Assembly: GCA_903897985.1 (NCBI GenBank)
Contig: CAIUDS010000138.1
Location: forward strand, 1 to 13,235
Origin: an uncultured delta proteobacterium
GTDB taxonomy: Bacteria; RBG-13-61-14; DRUE01
Length of the DNA stretch: 13,235 nucleotides
Direction of reading: 5' to 3'
This document shows positions 1 through 6,897 of this stretch, one piece after another; position 1 is the first letter of the stretch, and the number at the start of each line of letters is the position of its first letter. A model generated the notes under the pieces. That model had not been told where the DNA came from. It did no database searches and was given only the letters and a program-made list of their open reading frames with translations. The position numbers were made by a program, and so were the translations under genes.

Positions 1-612
1 CCCCGCTATGATTTCAATGAATACGAGCGGCCCATTCAATACAGCCGTCCCCGATGCACCTCGGGCAATATCTGCGAGCAAACCAAATGCGAGATCAAGA
101 ACGCGCGCCAATTCATCTCCGCCAACCCGGGCCTAACCATCCGCCGCTCCGCGATCAAGGCGGTCGAGCTTTATGTCCCGAACCTGTTCATCTACAAGAA
201 TATCATCCCCCAAATGCACCACCCAAAGAAATACATCCTGATCCCGAACGAGGACTTCGGAGAAAAACTGGCCAAATACCGCGGGCCTTGGTTCCGAGCG
301 GTTGGCTCGGGCGCATATCTGCTCTTGATACTCCTGGCTCTGCTCGGGCTGTTTTCGAGCGAAGAACGGGAATTCAAGACCTTCACCATCCTGTTGATCT
401 TTTTCTATACCGCGCTCTGCTCGTTCTTCTTCGTGGTTAGTCGCTATCGCATTCCCTTCATGCCGTTCCTGATCATTTACGCCGGGGCGTTCCTGGGCTT
501 CAGCCGCGAGGATTTCCGGAATTTGAAAAAATGGAAAGTCCTGGCCGCATTCGGGATCTGGCTGCTCTTGTTCCTGCTTACTTTCCCTCGGCTGCAGTTG
601 ATCCTGTCATAA
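1..612 (+). CDS. C-terminal part of a GT39/ArnT-like membrane glycosyltransferase (5' end outside window)
   Basis: The frame is open from base 1 and ends in TAA at 610-612, giving 203 visible residues. About the first 70 are soluble and contain a stretch (ISANPGLTIRRSAIKAVELY) like the loop that precedes the last membrane helices of dolichyl-phosphate-mannose-protein mannosyltransferase (GT39) and ArnT-type enzymes. Four hydrophobic helices follow, at about residues 100-118, 127-146, 154-170 and 178-197. The segment RYRIPFMPFLIIYAG resembles the RFRIPxxPF turn common in this superfamily. Such enzymes move a sugar from a polyprenyl-phosphate carrier to a lipid or protein on the outer face of the inner membrane. 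The catalytic N-terminal acidic loop lies outside the window, so donor and acceptor are unknown. A related polytopic polymer-synthesis protein remains possible. Confidence 0.72.
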   Translation, partial: PRYDFNEYERPIQYSRPRCTSGNICEQTKCEIKNARQFISANPGLTIRRSAIKAVELYVPNLFIYKNIIPQMHHPKKYILIPNEDFGEKLAKYRGPWFRAVGSGAYLLLILLALLGLFSSEEREFKTFTILLIFFYTALCSFFFVVSRYRIPFMPFLIIYAGAFLGFSREDFRNLKKWKVLAAFGIWLLLFLLTFPRLQLILS

Positions 613-617
613 AGGGT

Positions 618-652
618 CAAGGCGGGGCCTGAATGGGGGGCGCCCCGCCTTG
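618..652. terminator. Hairpin between convergent genes
   Basis: Bases 618-628 (CAAGGCGGGGC) pair perfectly with 642-652 (GCCCCGCCTTG), an 11-bp GC-rich stem with a 13-base loop. It sits just after the + strand stop at 612 and 30 bases beyond the - strand stop at 682. Neither side has a proper U-tract, so it may be a weak bidirectional terminator or an mRNA 3'-end stabiliser. The stem is seen; its role is inferred. Confidence 0.5.
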
Positions 653-681
653 AAGGTAGAAAGGCAAGAACCTGTCTTAAG

Positions 682-1233
682 TTATTTTTGGTGCTGGGGA
701 AGCCCGGCCGGGAGGGGCGGAAAATCAAGATAGTCGGTCTGACCGGTGATTTCCTTGAAATTGTGGTCCACCACCTCCGACCAGTTGGCATCCCGCTTCT
801 TAAGGACTTCCTTCATGTCCGCCAGCCGTTTCTCCAACTCCGCCAGCCGTTTCTTGGTTTCCTCCTGCTGCGCCTTGAGCTCCTCGTCCAAAAGCGGCCG
901 CAACTCCTTTTCAACCGCCTGCTTCTTGGCCGGATCCCGGGTGTTTCGGTAGTCATGGGCCAGCTTCTCGATCTTAATCACCCGCTTATAACGTTTGGGG
1001 TCCTCGTGCCACAGCCGCTCCAAAAACAGCCGCCGCCCCAGTTCTTTCTGTTGTCGCGGTCCCAGCCGGCTGTAATAGTCGGCGCCCTCCGGCGACATGC
1101 CATAAGGCGGATACAGCGACATGTTTTCATTGACCTTATTGTCCTTAGCGGGCTGCGCCTGGCCGTGAACCGCGAACCCGAGAGTCAGAGCCAGCAAAAT
1201 CCCCGCAGCCAAAAGCAAACATTTCTTATTCAT
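682..1233 (-). CDS. Exported coiled-coil protein, third gene of the ECF sigma module
   Basis: A 183-residue protein of no certain family. Residues 1-26 form a Sec signal peptide (MNKK, hydrophobic core, then HGQA as a likely cleavage site). After a low-complexity stretch there are highly charged helices, and about residues 104-148 show a strong heptad pattern of Lys/Glu/Leu (ELEKRLADMKEVLKK), so it is probably a periplasmic coiled coil, reminiscent of Spy/CpxP/ZraP-type stress proteins though without a clear LTxxQ motif. I chose ATG 1233 because AAGGAGG lies 7 bases upstream and the signal peptide starts there. An ATG at 1266 overlaps the anti-sigma stop but would put 11 polar residues ahead of the signal. 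It lies 29 bases after the anti-sigma gene, so it could be a sensor or an effector of that sigma factor. Confidence 0.72.
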   Translation of the reverse strand: MNKKCLLLAAGILLALTLGFAVHGQAQPAKDNKVNENMSLYPPYGMSPEGADYYSRLGPRQQKELGRRLFLERLWHEDPKRYKRVIKIEKLAHDYRNTRDPAKKQAVEKELRPLLDEELKAQQEETKKRLAELEKRLADMKEVLKKRDANWSEVVDHNFKEITGQTDYLDFPPLPAGLPQHQK

Positions 1234-1262
1234 CCACTTGCCTCCTTGTTCCAGATTTGTCC

Positions 1263-1835
1263 TCATAAAATCCCGCCCGCGGTTTTCTCGATTTCGTCCA
1301 TCTCATATTCCATGGACTCAAGCTCATCCGCTTCCGACCGCGACGCCGGAGTCAGCGCGGACAACTCCTCCTGAATCTCATCCAGTTCGGCGCCCTCCTC
1401 GATGAAGAAGTCATCCGCAACCGCGGCCGCGAGCGGGCCGTCAATCGCCTCAAGATCCCGGGGCGCTTGGGCCAGCTCATAGGTTTTATCATTCGGCCGA
1501 CTCGGGGTCAGCCAGAAGCTGAAAACGATCGCCAGGATCGCGGCGATAGCCGCGGCAAAGGTCCAGGCCGGCTGCCAGCCCGGACGGCGCAGAAATTTTT
1601 GCCGGGGAGGGGCCGCGGCCGCTTGCGCCCGCGCCACAATCCGCTCCAGGTCCGGCCCGGCCGGCTCCGGCATGTCCAGGCAGGAAAGCGATTCCGAAAC
1701 CGCCTGCAATTCCTTTAATTTTTTTGAGCAGGCTTCGCACCCGGCCAGATGGCGCTCGAACTCCGCGCTTTCCCGGGCGGAAAGTTCCGCATAAAAATAT
1801 TGAAGCAGTTTTCCGTTTTCGGGCTCGTGACTCAT
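1263..1835 (-). CDS. Membrane anti-sigma factor with zinc-finger (zf-HC2) domain
   Basis: A 190-residue single-pass membrane protein. The cytoplasmic N-terminus has the zinc-binding anti-sigma signature HxxxCxxC at H29, C33 and C36 (RHLAGCEACSKK), which in this family holds the cognate ECF sigma factor inactive. One membrane helix lies at about residues 90-110. The remaining roughly 80 residues would be periplasmic and are strongly acidic (runs such as EEGAELDEIQEEL), with no recognised sensor fold. The ATG at 1835 overlaps the sigma stop codon in an ATGA arrangement, which fixes the start and indicates translational coupling to keep sigma and anti-sigma in balance. In-frame codons further upstream are readable but lie inside the sigma gene and give a non-conserved Arg/Pro-rich stretch. 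Confidence 0.88.
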   Translation of the reverse strand: MSHEPENGKLLQYFYAELSARESAEFERHLAGCEACSKKLKELQAVSESLSCLDMPEPAGPDLERIVARAQAAAAPPRQKFLRRPGWQPAWTFAAAIAAILAIVFSFWLTPSRPNDKTYELAQAPRDLEAIDGPLAAAVADDFFIEEGAELDEIQEELSALTPASRSEADELESMEYEMDEIEKTAGGIL

Positions 1836-2386
1836 GGTTTTTCTCCCAGTAGATGTTTCAGCCGGCCCATGGCCTGGTGCATGCGGCTGAGCGCGGTATT
1901 GAGGTTGATCCCGAGCAGGTCCGAGATTTCCTGAAAGGTCATGCCGCCGAAATGCCGGAGCATGAACACCTCCCGCTCGAGTTCGCTCAGCTCGGCGATT
2001 GCCCGTTCGAGCCATTGCCGCCGATCTTTTTCGATCAGCGCCGTCTCCGGGTTCTCGCGGCCGATGGCCCGGGCGATCAACTCGGGGGCGAGGTCGGTTT
2101 TCTCGCGTTTTTCCTTGCGGAAATGGTCTCGGCAAAGGTTCAGGGCGATCGCGTAAAGCCAGCTCTTGAATTTCCGGTCCGGATCAAAATCCTGCCGGTG
2201 CTCGATCACCCGGAACCAGGTTTCCTGGAACAGGTCCTGACTGAGCTGAGCATTTCTGGTCCAGCATAAAATCAATTTGTGCAGCCTCCAATGATACCTT
2301 GCGAGCAGCACCCGGAAGCTTTCCAATTCCCCCTTGCGCCAAGCCTGGAAAAGCTCTTCGTCGCTTCTGAGATCCTGCTCTTCCAA
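1832..2386 (-). CDS. ECF-type RNA polymerase sigma factor (RpoE-like)
   Basis: A 184-residue sigma-70 family protein of the short extracytoplasmic-function class. Region 2 spans about residues 10-90, with the core-binding stretch DLFQETWFRV and the -10-reading helix WLYAIALNLCRDHFRK. A short linker follows, then region 4 at about 125-180, with ELEREVFMLRHFGGMT and the helix-turn-helix FQEISDLLGINLNTALSRM that reads the -35 element. The start is probably TTG at 2386: no ATG or GTG fits before the conserved SDEELFQAWRKGE, and no strong ribosome-binding site is visible, so the exact start is uncertain. It begins 7 bases after the MFS stop codon and is followed by its anti-sigma factor with a 4-base overlap. 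It presumably directs a response to an envelope signal. Confidence 0.93.
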   Translation of the reverse strand: MEEQDLRSDEELFQAWRKGELESFRVLLARYHWRLHKLILCWTRNAQLSQDLFQETWFRVIEHRQDFDPDRKFKSWLYAIALNLCRDHFRKEKREKTDLAPELIARAIGRENPETALIEKDRRQWLERAIAELSELEREVFMLRHFGGMTFQEISDLLGINLNTALSRMHQAMGRLKHLLGEKP

Positions 2387-2393
2387 TTTTCTG

Positions 2394-3587
2394 CTATTTA
2401 ATACGATGGGGGTGGGAGTTTATTTGGTGAGGCAGGACCGCCAGGAGCAGGATGGCCGAGAGCAGGGAGAGGGCGGCGCCGTAGGAAAAGACCACGGAAG
2501 CCCCGTATTTTTTCCAGACCAGCCCGGCCACGATGCTGGAAGGGAGCATCAAGAGGCCGGTGACGGCGTAATAGATGCCGTAGGCGCTGGCGCGCTTCTC
2601 GCTCGGGACCAGTTCTCCGATCAGGGCGCGCTGGACCCCATCGCGGGCGCCGTCGCTGAACCCGAACAGGAGGAACAGGATCCAGAGCCAACCGGTATGG
2701 AGATTGCGGCTGAACCCGAAATAGGTCAGGCCGCAGAGCGCGAACGCGAACACGAGCACACGCTTGCGTCCGATCCGGTCGGAGCGCGCGCCCGCGGGCA
2801 TGGCGATCAGGGCGTTGCTCAGGTTATAGACCAGGTAGAGCAGGGTTGTGAGTTTGAGGCTCATGCCCAGTTCCTGGGCGCGCTGAATCAGGAACACATT
2901 GGAAAAATTACCGAGCACGAACACGGAAGAAACCGCCAGGTAAGCATGGTAGCTGCGGTTGAAGCCGCGGAAGCCGAGTTCAAACTTTTTGCCCGGCTCT
3001 TTCTCCGGCGGGGCGATTTCGCGCACGAGCGCGGCGAGCAGGATCACTCCGATCGCGGCCGGGACGATGCTCCAGAGAAAGATGTGTTTGAAATTGAGCC
3101 CAAGGTAAAGGAGTCCGAAGGCGAGCAGCGGTCCGATGGCGGCGCCGGTGGTGTCCATCGCGCGGTGGAACCCGAACCATTTGCCGAGTTCGGCCGGGGC
3201 GGCGCTGTCGGCGACAATGGCGTCTCGGGGCGCGGTGCGGATGCCCTTGCCGGTGCGGTCGAAGAAGCGGAGCATGAGCACCATCGGCCAGCCGGAGCTG
3301 AACCCGATCAGGGGCTTGCTGATCGCGCTCAAGGAATAGCCGATCACCGCCAGCGCCTTGCGCTTGCGCAGCCGGTCGGAGAGGTATCCGGAAAATCCCT
3401 TGAGCACGCTCGCGGTGGACTCGGCCACGCCCTCGATCAGCCCGAGCGCGGCCGGGCTTCCGCCCAAGCCCTTGATCAGAGCCGGCATCAGCGGGTAGAG
3501 CATCTCGCTCGAGATGTCCGTGAACAGGCTCACCACCCCGAGCGATACGATGTTCCTCCGAAAAGTCTTCGCGGGGGCTTCAGTCAT
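2394..3587 (-). CDS. Major facilitator superfamily transporter
   Basis: A 397-residue polytopic protein consistent with 12 membrane helices, within the usual MFS length. It carries the MFS loop 2-3 signature at about residues 66-79 (SGYLSDRLRKRKAL), its repeat in the second half at about 263-277 (PAGARSDRIGRKRVL), and a conserved cytoplasmic stretch, RFFDRTGKGIRTAPRDA, at 107-123. The N-terminus contains DISSEMLYPLMP, seen in an uncharacterised branch of MFS_1 proteins. The substrate cannot be read from the sequence; small-molecule efflux is a reasonable guess. ATG 3587 is the first plausible start, though no good ribosome-binding site precedes it. The gene follows the protease by 20 bases and precedes the sigma factor by 7, so it is likely co-transcribed with both. 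Confidence 0.9.
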   Translation of the reverse strand: MTEAPAKTFRRNIVSLGVVSLFTDISSEMLYPLMPALIKGLGGSPAALGLIEGVAESTASVLKGFSGYLSDRLRKRKALAVIGYSLSAISKPLIGFSSGWPMVLMLRFFDRTGKGIRTAPRDAIVADSAAPAELGKWFGFHRAMDTTGAAIGPLLAFGLLYLGLNFKHIFLWSIVPAAIGVILLAALVREIAPPEKEPGKKFELGFRGFNRSYHAYLAVSSVFVLGNFSNVFLIQRAQELGMSLKLTTLLYLVYNLSNALIAMPAGARSDRIGRKRVLVFAFALCGLTYFGFSRNLHTGWLWILFLLFGFSDGARDGVQRALIGELVPSEKRASAYGIYYAVTGLLMLPSSIVAGLVWKKYGASVVFSYGAALSLLSAILLLAVLPHQINSHPHRIK

Positions 3588-3607
3588 GGCAACGCCGCCG
3601 AACGACT

Positions 3608-4483
3608 CTATTTAACCGGATGCTTGGCGCAGAACTTGTCATGGCGCTCCGGGAAATCGGGCAAAGCCCCGGCTGGGCAGCCCTGCTTCTGATAAAGTTT
3701 GTCCAACTCGGCCAAGCGGGCGCTGGGCTTGGGATGAGTGCCGAGCAGCATTTTCAGGTTTTGGCCGGGTTTGTTTTCCTCGGGCGCCAGCCGCTTGATG
3801 AAGTTATAAATCCCGTAAGGGTCATACCCGAATTTATCGGCGTTGAGCGCGGCCAGGCGGTCGGCCTCGAACTCGTCCTCCTTGCTCAGGCCCTTGACCA
3901 CCAGCGATTTCCAGGCCTCGTCGGTCAAACCATTGAGCAGGCTTTCCTCTTGCGCGTTCAGGTCGCTGGCGGAGACGGCGATCTTGGCGCCGGCGGACCA
4001 GAGATTGGATTTCTGGATTTCCTTCACCACATGCTTCTTGGCCACATGTCCGAGCTCATGCGCCAACACCCCGGCAAGTTCGCCTTCGCTCTTGACCTCC
4101 TTCAACATCCCGCGGCTGATGAAAATATATCCGCCCGGCGCGGAATAGGCGTTCACATCGTCGGTGTCCAGGATCGCGAACCGATACTTGAGGTCCGGCC
4201 GCTCGGAATAAAGCGCAAGCGTCCGGCCCATGACATTAATTCGCTCGGTCCAATTCTCGTCCTTCCAGATCCCGAAGGTGCCCGCGATCCGCGCCGCCAC
4301 CCTCCGCCCCAGCTGGATTTCCTCGTCGTCGCTCATGGGCTTGGCCGCCTTGACCAGGTCCTTGCCCGCGCTCAGAAGCTCGCCGGTGTCAAGATTGTTC
4401 AGGCTGAATTTCTGCGCCGAAGAGCTCAAGGCCACCGCCAGAGCCGGGAGCATGACCAAACCGATTAGTTTCAATTTTTTCAT
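3608..4483 (-). CDS. Exported M48-family zinc metalloprotease (BepA/LoiP/Oma1-like)
   Basis: A 291-residue protein with an N-terminal signal or signal anchor (residues 1-22, MKKLKLIGLV then Ala/Leu-rich). The catalytic HExxH is HELGH at 142-146 within VLAHELGHVAKKH, and the third zinc ligand is probably E204 in the ExxAD-type motif DEFEADRLA (204-208). The preceding DTDDVNAYSAPGGYIFISRG (about 106-125) is the conserved strand of this clan. The C-terminal THPKPSARLAEL box is typical of periplasmic M48 proteases that clear misfolded outer-membrane proteins, as BepA and LoiP do in Escherichia coli. ATG 4483 is supported by AAGGAGA about 8 bases upstream and by an ATGA overlap with the gene before it. 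Unlike BepA, no TPR domain is present. Confidence 0.9.
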   Translation of the reverse strand: MKKLKLIGLVMLPALAVALSSSAQKFSLNNLDTGELLSAGKDLVKAAKPMSDDEEIQLGRRVAARIAGTFGIWKDENWTERINVMGRTLALYSERPDLKYRFAILDTDDVNAYSAPGGYIFISRGMLKEVKSEGELAGVLAHELGHVAKKHVVKEIQKSNLWSAGAKIAVSASDLNAQEESLLNGLTDEAWKSLVVKGLSKEDEFEADRLAALNADKFGYDPYGIYNFIKRLAPEENKPGQNLKMLLGTHPKPSARLAELDKLYQKQGCPAGALPDFPERHDKFCAKHPVK

Positions 4484-4863
4484 TGGTCTTCTCCTTTGGC
4501 CCCTTTGCCCTTGTAAGGTCCCAGGCCGCGGTTCTTGAGGAATTTCATCACCGCGTCCTCCTTGACCGAGTATTGCTCCATCCATTTCACCGCCTGATAA
4601 TCATAGGCTTCCTTCAGCTTGCCCTCCTGGTCCACGCCCCGCGCCCCGGCGGCGGTGGACACCTGCTGGTTGCCCTTGCTCCAGTCCGGCTCGGAGCGCG
4701 AGAATACTTTCCGGAACGAGCTCCAGAAGGATGACTCCTGCTCATCTTCCGCGGTCGGCTGCGCCTGCGCAACCATCAGCGGCTGCTCGGGAGTCCGGGG
4801 CCGAATCAGAAACGGGACCGCTAAAAAACTCAGCACCAGGATTCCGATCCAGATTTTTTTCAT
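4480..4863 (-). CDS. Small exported protein coupled to the M48 protease, function unknown
   Basis: A 127-residue protein that I do not recognise. It starts with a signal peptide or membrane anchor (MKKIWIGILVLSFLAVPFLI) and an Ala/Gln/Pro linker, VAQAQPTAEDEQ, where signal peptidase could cut. The rest is hydrophilic, mostly helical, and looks conserved rather than degenerate (STAAGARGVDQEGKL, then YDYQAVKWMEQYSVKED), with no cysteine and no lipobox. AAGGGAGG lies about 6 bases before ATG 4863, so the start is firm. Its stop codon overlaps the protease start (ATGA), which suggests that the two are made in a fixed ratio and act together, for example as a protease cofactor or adaptor in the periplasm. 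That partnership is inferred from gene order only. Confidence 0.7.
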   Translation of the reverse strand: MKKIWIGILVLSFLAVPFLIRPRTPEQPLMVAQAQPTAEDEQESSFWSSFRKVFSRSEPDWSKGNQQVSTAAGARGVDQEGKLKEAYDYQAVKWMEQYSVKEDAVMKFLKNRGLGPYKGKGAKGEDQ

Positions 4864-4882
4864 GGATTCCTCCCTTGGTTGT

Positions 4883-6049
4883 TCAAACGAAAAAATCGCT
4901 TATGCGCTTGACCTCTATTTTAGCGCCCGAGCCGGCTTTTTGCATCAGTTCCCGGCACAGGCCGCACTCGGTGAGGATGAGGGACACGCCGGCCTTTTGG
5001 GCCTCGGCAACCCGGAGCGCGGAAACACGGGAGGCCATTTCCGGATCGTGCCAGAACAGTCCGCCGCCCCCGCCGCAGCATTCGGAAAGGTCTTTGCTTT
5101 CCTTGAATTCCATCAGCTCGAATCCAAGTTGTTGGATCAGGTTCCGGGGCTGGGCGAGCATGCCCATTTTGCGGCCGAGGAAACAGGGATCGTGGAACAT
5201 GACTCTTTTCCCGCCATTGGCTTTGGCCGCGGCCTTCTCCGGGATCAGTTCCAGGAGGAACCGGACCTTGACGGTGGGCGGAAGTTTTTTGCTCAGGCGG
5301 TAATAACAATGCGGGCAGACCGTGATCACTTCTTGGGGGTTCCGGGCCAGGATTTTTTCCAGGCCGGGATTCACGCCTTCCGCTCCGATCTCCTCGAAGA
5401 ATCCCCCGCAGCAGGCCCCGCTCAAGAGTTCAGCCTCCATCCCGAATTTGTCCGCGAGTTTCACCCACTTGCCCGGTTCACCCAAGGCCATCTCGCGGCA
5501 GCCCGGGAAAAGCACCCGGCCGTTTTTGCCGGACGGTCTTGCGGAAAGCTCTTGCTCTTTGCCAAAGGGATTGCCGAACTGGTCCAGGTTTTTCCTGGCT
5601 TCCGGAAAAAGCGACCAGGTCATGGCCGGGTCCACCCGGAAAATCCATTTCCGCATCAGCAGGGCAAGCTCCGAAATCTTGACCTCGTCCGGGCAGGCCG
5701 GCTCGCAGCGGCCGCAGAGGGTGCAGCGGAGGAAATCATCGAGGTCCGAGACATATTCGGGCTGGGATCTTCCGGCGCAGGCGGCCAGGTGCTCGGGTCC
5801 GAGGAACCGGCCTTGACTCGCGATCATGGGGAGACAGGCGGGCTGGCACAGGCCGCAGACCGTGCAGTTCTCGAAATTATAAACTTGCGGGATTTCCTCC
5901 GGCCGGAACGAGGTGATCCAGTCGGAGCGGAAATAGCCCTTGAACTTCTCGGCCTGGTTTTCTTTCTTGCGGGGCAGGACGGACCGGAACAAGTGCAGCC
6001 AGAAGTTGTAACCGAGGACCGAGAGCGCTTTTAATTGTTTCCCGTCCAT
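4883..6049 (-). CDS. Fe-S oxidoreductase with two [4Fe-4S] motifs and two CCG domains (HdrD/GlpC/LutA-like)
   Basis: A 388-residue soluble protein. Two ferredoxin-type clusters are seen at C62-C65-C68-C72 (CTVCGLCQPAC) and C109-C112-C115-C119 (CTLCGRCEPACP). Two cysteine-rich CCG domains follow: the first has FPGC (C184), CCGG (213-214) and CPHC (245, 248); the second has HDPC (C289), CCGG (324-325) and CGLC (362, 365). This order matches heterodisulfide reductase HdrD and the Fe-S subunits of glycerol-3-phosphate and lactate dehydrogenases, where CCG domains bind the cluster that meets a disulfide, thiol or quinone. No flavin partner or cytochrome b is encoded beside it, so donor and acceptor are unknown. 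ATG 6049 shares one base with the preceding stop (TAATG), and GAGGAAAGGGA lies upstream. An electron-transfer role beside a CcdA-type thiol transporter is plausible. Confidence 0.88.
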   Translation of the reverse strand: MDGKQLKALSVLGYNFWLHLFRSVLPRKKENQAEKFKGYFRSDWITSFRPEEIPQVYNFENCTVCGLCQPACLPMIASQGRFLGPEHLAACAGRSQPEYVSDLDDFLRCTLCGRCEPACPDEVKISELALLMRKWIFRVDPAMTWSLFPEARKNLDQFGNPFGKEQELSARPSGKNGRVLFPGCREMALGEPGKWVKLADKFGMEAELLSGACCGGFFEEIGAEGVNPGLEKILARNPQEVITVCPHCYYRLSKKLPPTVKVRFLLELIPEKAAAKANGGKRVMFHDPCFLGRKMGMLAQPRNLIQQLGFELMEFKESKDLSECCGGGGGLFWHDPEMASRVSALRVAEAQKAGVSLILTECGLCRELMQKAGSGAKIEVKRISDFFV

Positions 6050-6897
6050 TATTTTTTCCCTTTCCTCAATTTCTGATAAGTCTCCTTGAGCAGCAGGGCG
6101 TCCTTCTCCAGGCTCGGGCTCTCGCACACGCAGAACCCCTCGAGCTCATAATCCGCGAACGCCTTCAAACAATCTTTCCAGTTGAAGGCCGACCGCTCGA
6201 GTTCGAGGTGCTTGCGCTCGCCCTTGGGGGTATAGTCAATCCCGGAGATGTGGATGTGCATGCGCTTGAGCATTTTTTTCCCCAGACCCCGGGCCAGGGC
6301 ATCCAGCGCCGAGCAGAAATCCCGGTAGCTGTTGTATCTTCCGGCCTCGCGCGCGTAGAAGTGCGAGAAGTCCACGCAGGGCAAAACCCCTTTGACGCGC
6401 TGGCTCATCAGGATCAACTCCTCCAGGCTCCCGAGCTGGGAGGGCTTGCCGGTCAGCTCCGGCCGCACATCTATTTTAATGCCCTCTTTCTCGAGCGTCG
6501 CCATGATCGTCTTGAACTCATTCTCGACCATCCCGAACACCTGCTCGCGCGGACGACCCTGGATGAACGCGGAATGAAAAGTGATGCTTTCCGCGCCGCA
6601 TTGGTGCCCGCGTCGCGCCGTGTCCAATACCCGCTCCTCGCTCGCTTCCAGCTTGTCCCCGTCCAGGCTGGCCAAATTGATATAGTAGGGGCCGTGGCAG
6701 GTCAACCGGATTCCGGTCTCCTGCCGCGCCTCGTCCACCAGGCTCGCGCCGCTCTCGGTCATCCTGACCCCATACACGAATTCCAATTCCATGCAGTCCA
6801 GCCCCAGCCGGGCGCACTCGCGCACGCCCTCCTCCGGGGTCGGCTTCTTCGCGCTCCGAGGGATTCCCGCGGGTCCGAATAAAAGCGGCATCGTCAC
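6049..6897 (-). CDS. Endonuclease IV-like TIM-barrel protein (AP endonuclease family 2)
   Basis: A 282-residue TIM barrel of the Nfo/xylose-isomerase-like superfamily. Metal ligands of Escherichia coli Nfo can be matched in order: H68 (HGPYYINL), H108 (TFHSAF), E147 (RPELTG), D176 and H179 (DFSHFYA), H214 or H216 (MHIHISG), H230, and E259 (CESP). The Asp of the Nfo DRH triad is replaced: the local sequence is KGERKH, so Glu may substitute. This KGExxHL form looks like a distinct subgroup, and abasic-site nuclease activity is therefore likely but not certain; a sugar-metabolising TIM barrel is the alternative. The start is GTG 6897, overlapping the ccdA stop (GTGA) with GAGG 5 bases upstream; ATG 6891 is an alternative. 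It overlaps the next gene by one base. Confidence 0.85.
   Translation of the reverse strand: MTMPLLFGPAGIPRSAKKPTPEEGVRECARLGLDCMELEFVYGVRMTESGASLVDEARQETGIRLTCHGPYYINLASLDGDKLEASEERVLDTARRGHQCGAESITFHSAFIQGRPREQVFGMVENEFKTIMATLEKEGIKIDVRPELTGKPSQLGSLEELILMSQRVKGVLPCVDFSHFYAREAGRYNSYRDFCSALDALARGLGKKMLKRMHIHISGIDYTPKGERKHLELERSAFNWKDCLKAFADYELEGFCVCESPSLEKDALLLKETYQKLRKGKK

Noticed and set aside
1836..2135. 100-residue N-terminal extension of the anti-sigma factor
   Set aside because: It lies inside the sigma gene in another frame and is an Arg/Pro-rich shadow; ATG 1835 has the ATGA overlap and starts the zf-HC2 domain.
2334..3692. A 452-codon open frame on the + strand opposite the MFS gene
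   Set aside because: It is rich in Gln, Glu, Gly, Ala and His with no domain, and mirrors a GC-rich gene; the - strand MFS and protease sequences are clearly the coding ones.
4619..6034. A 471-codon open frame on the + strand opposite the Fe-S gene
   Set aside because: It has no recognisable motif, whereas the opposite strand carries all the expected cysteine motifs.
6050..6127. 26-residue N-terminal extension of the Fe-S protein
   Set aside because: It overlaps the TIM-barrel gene; ATG 6049 has a ribosome-binding site and a one-base stop/start overlap.
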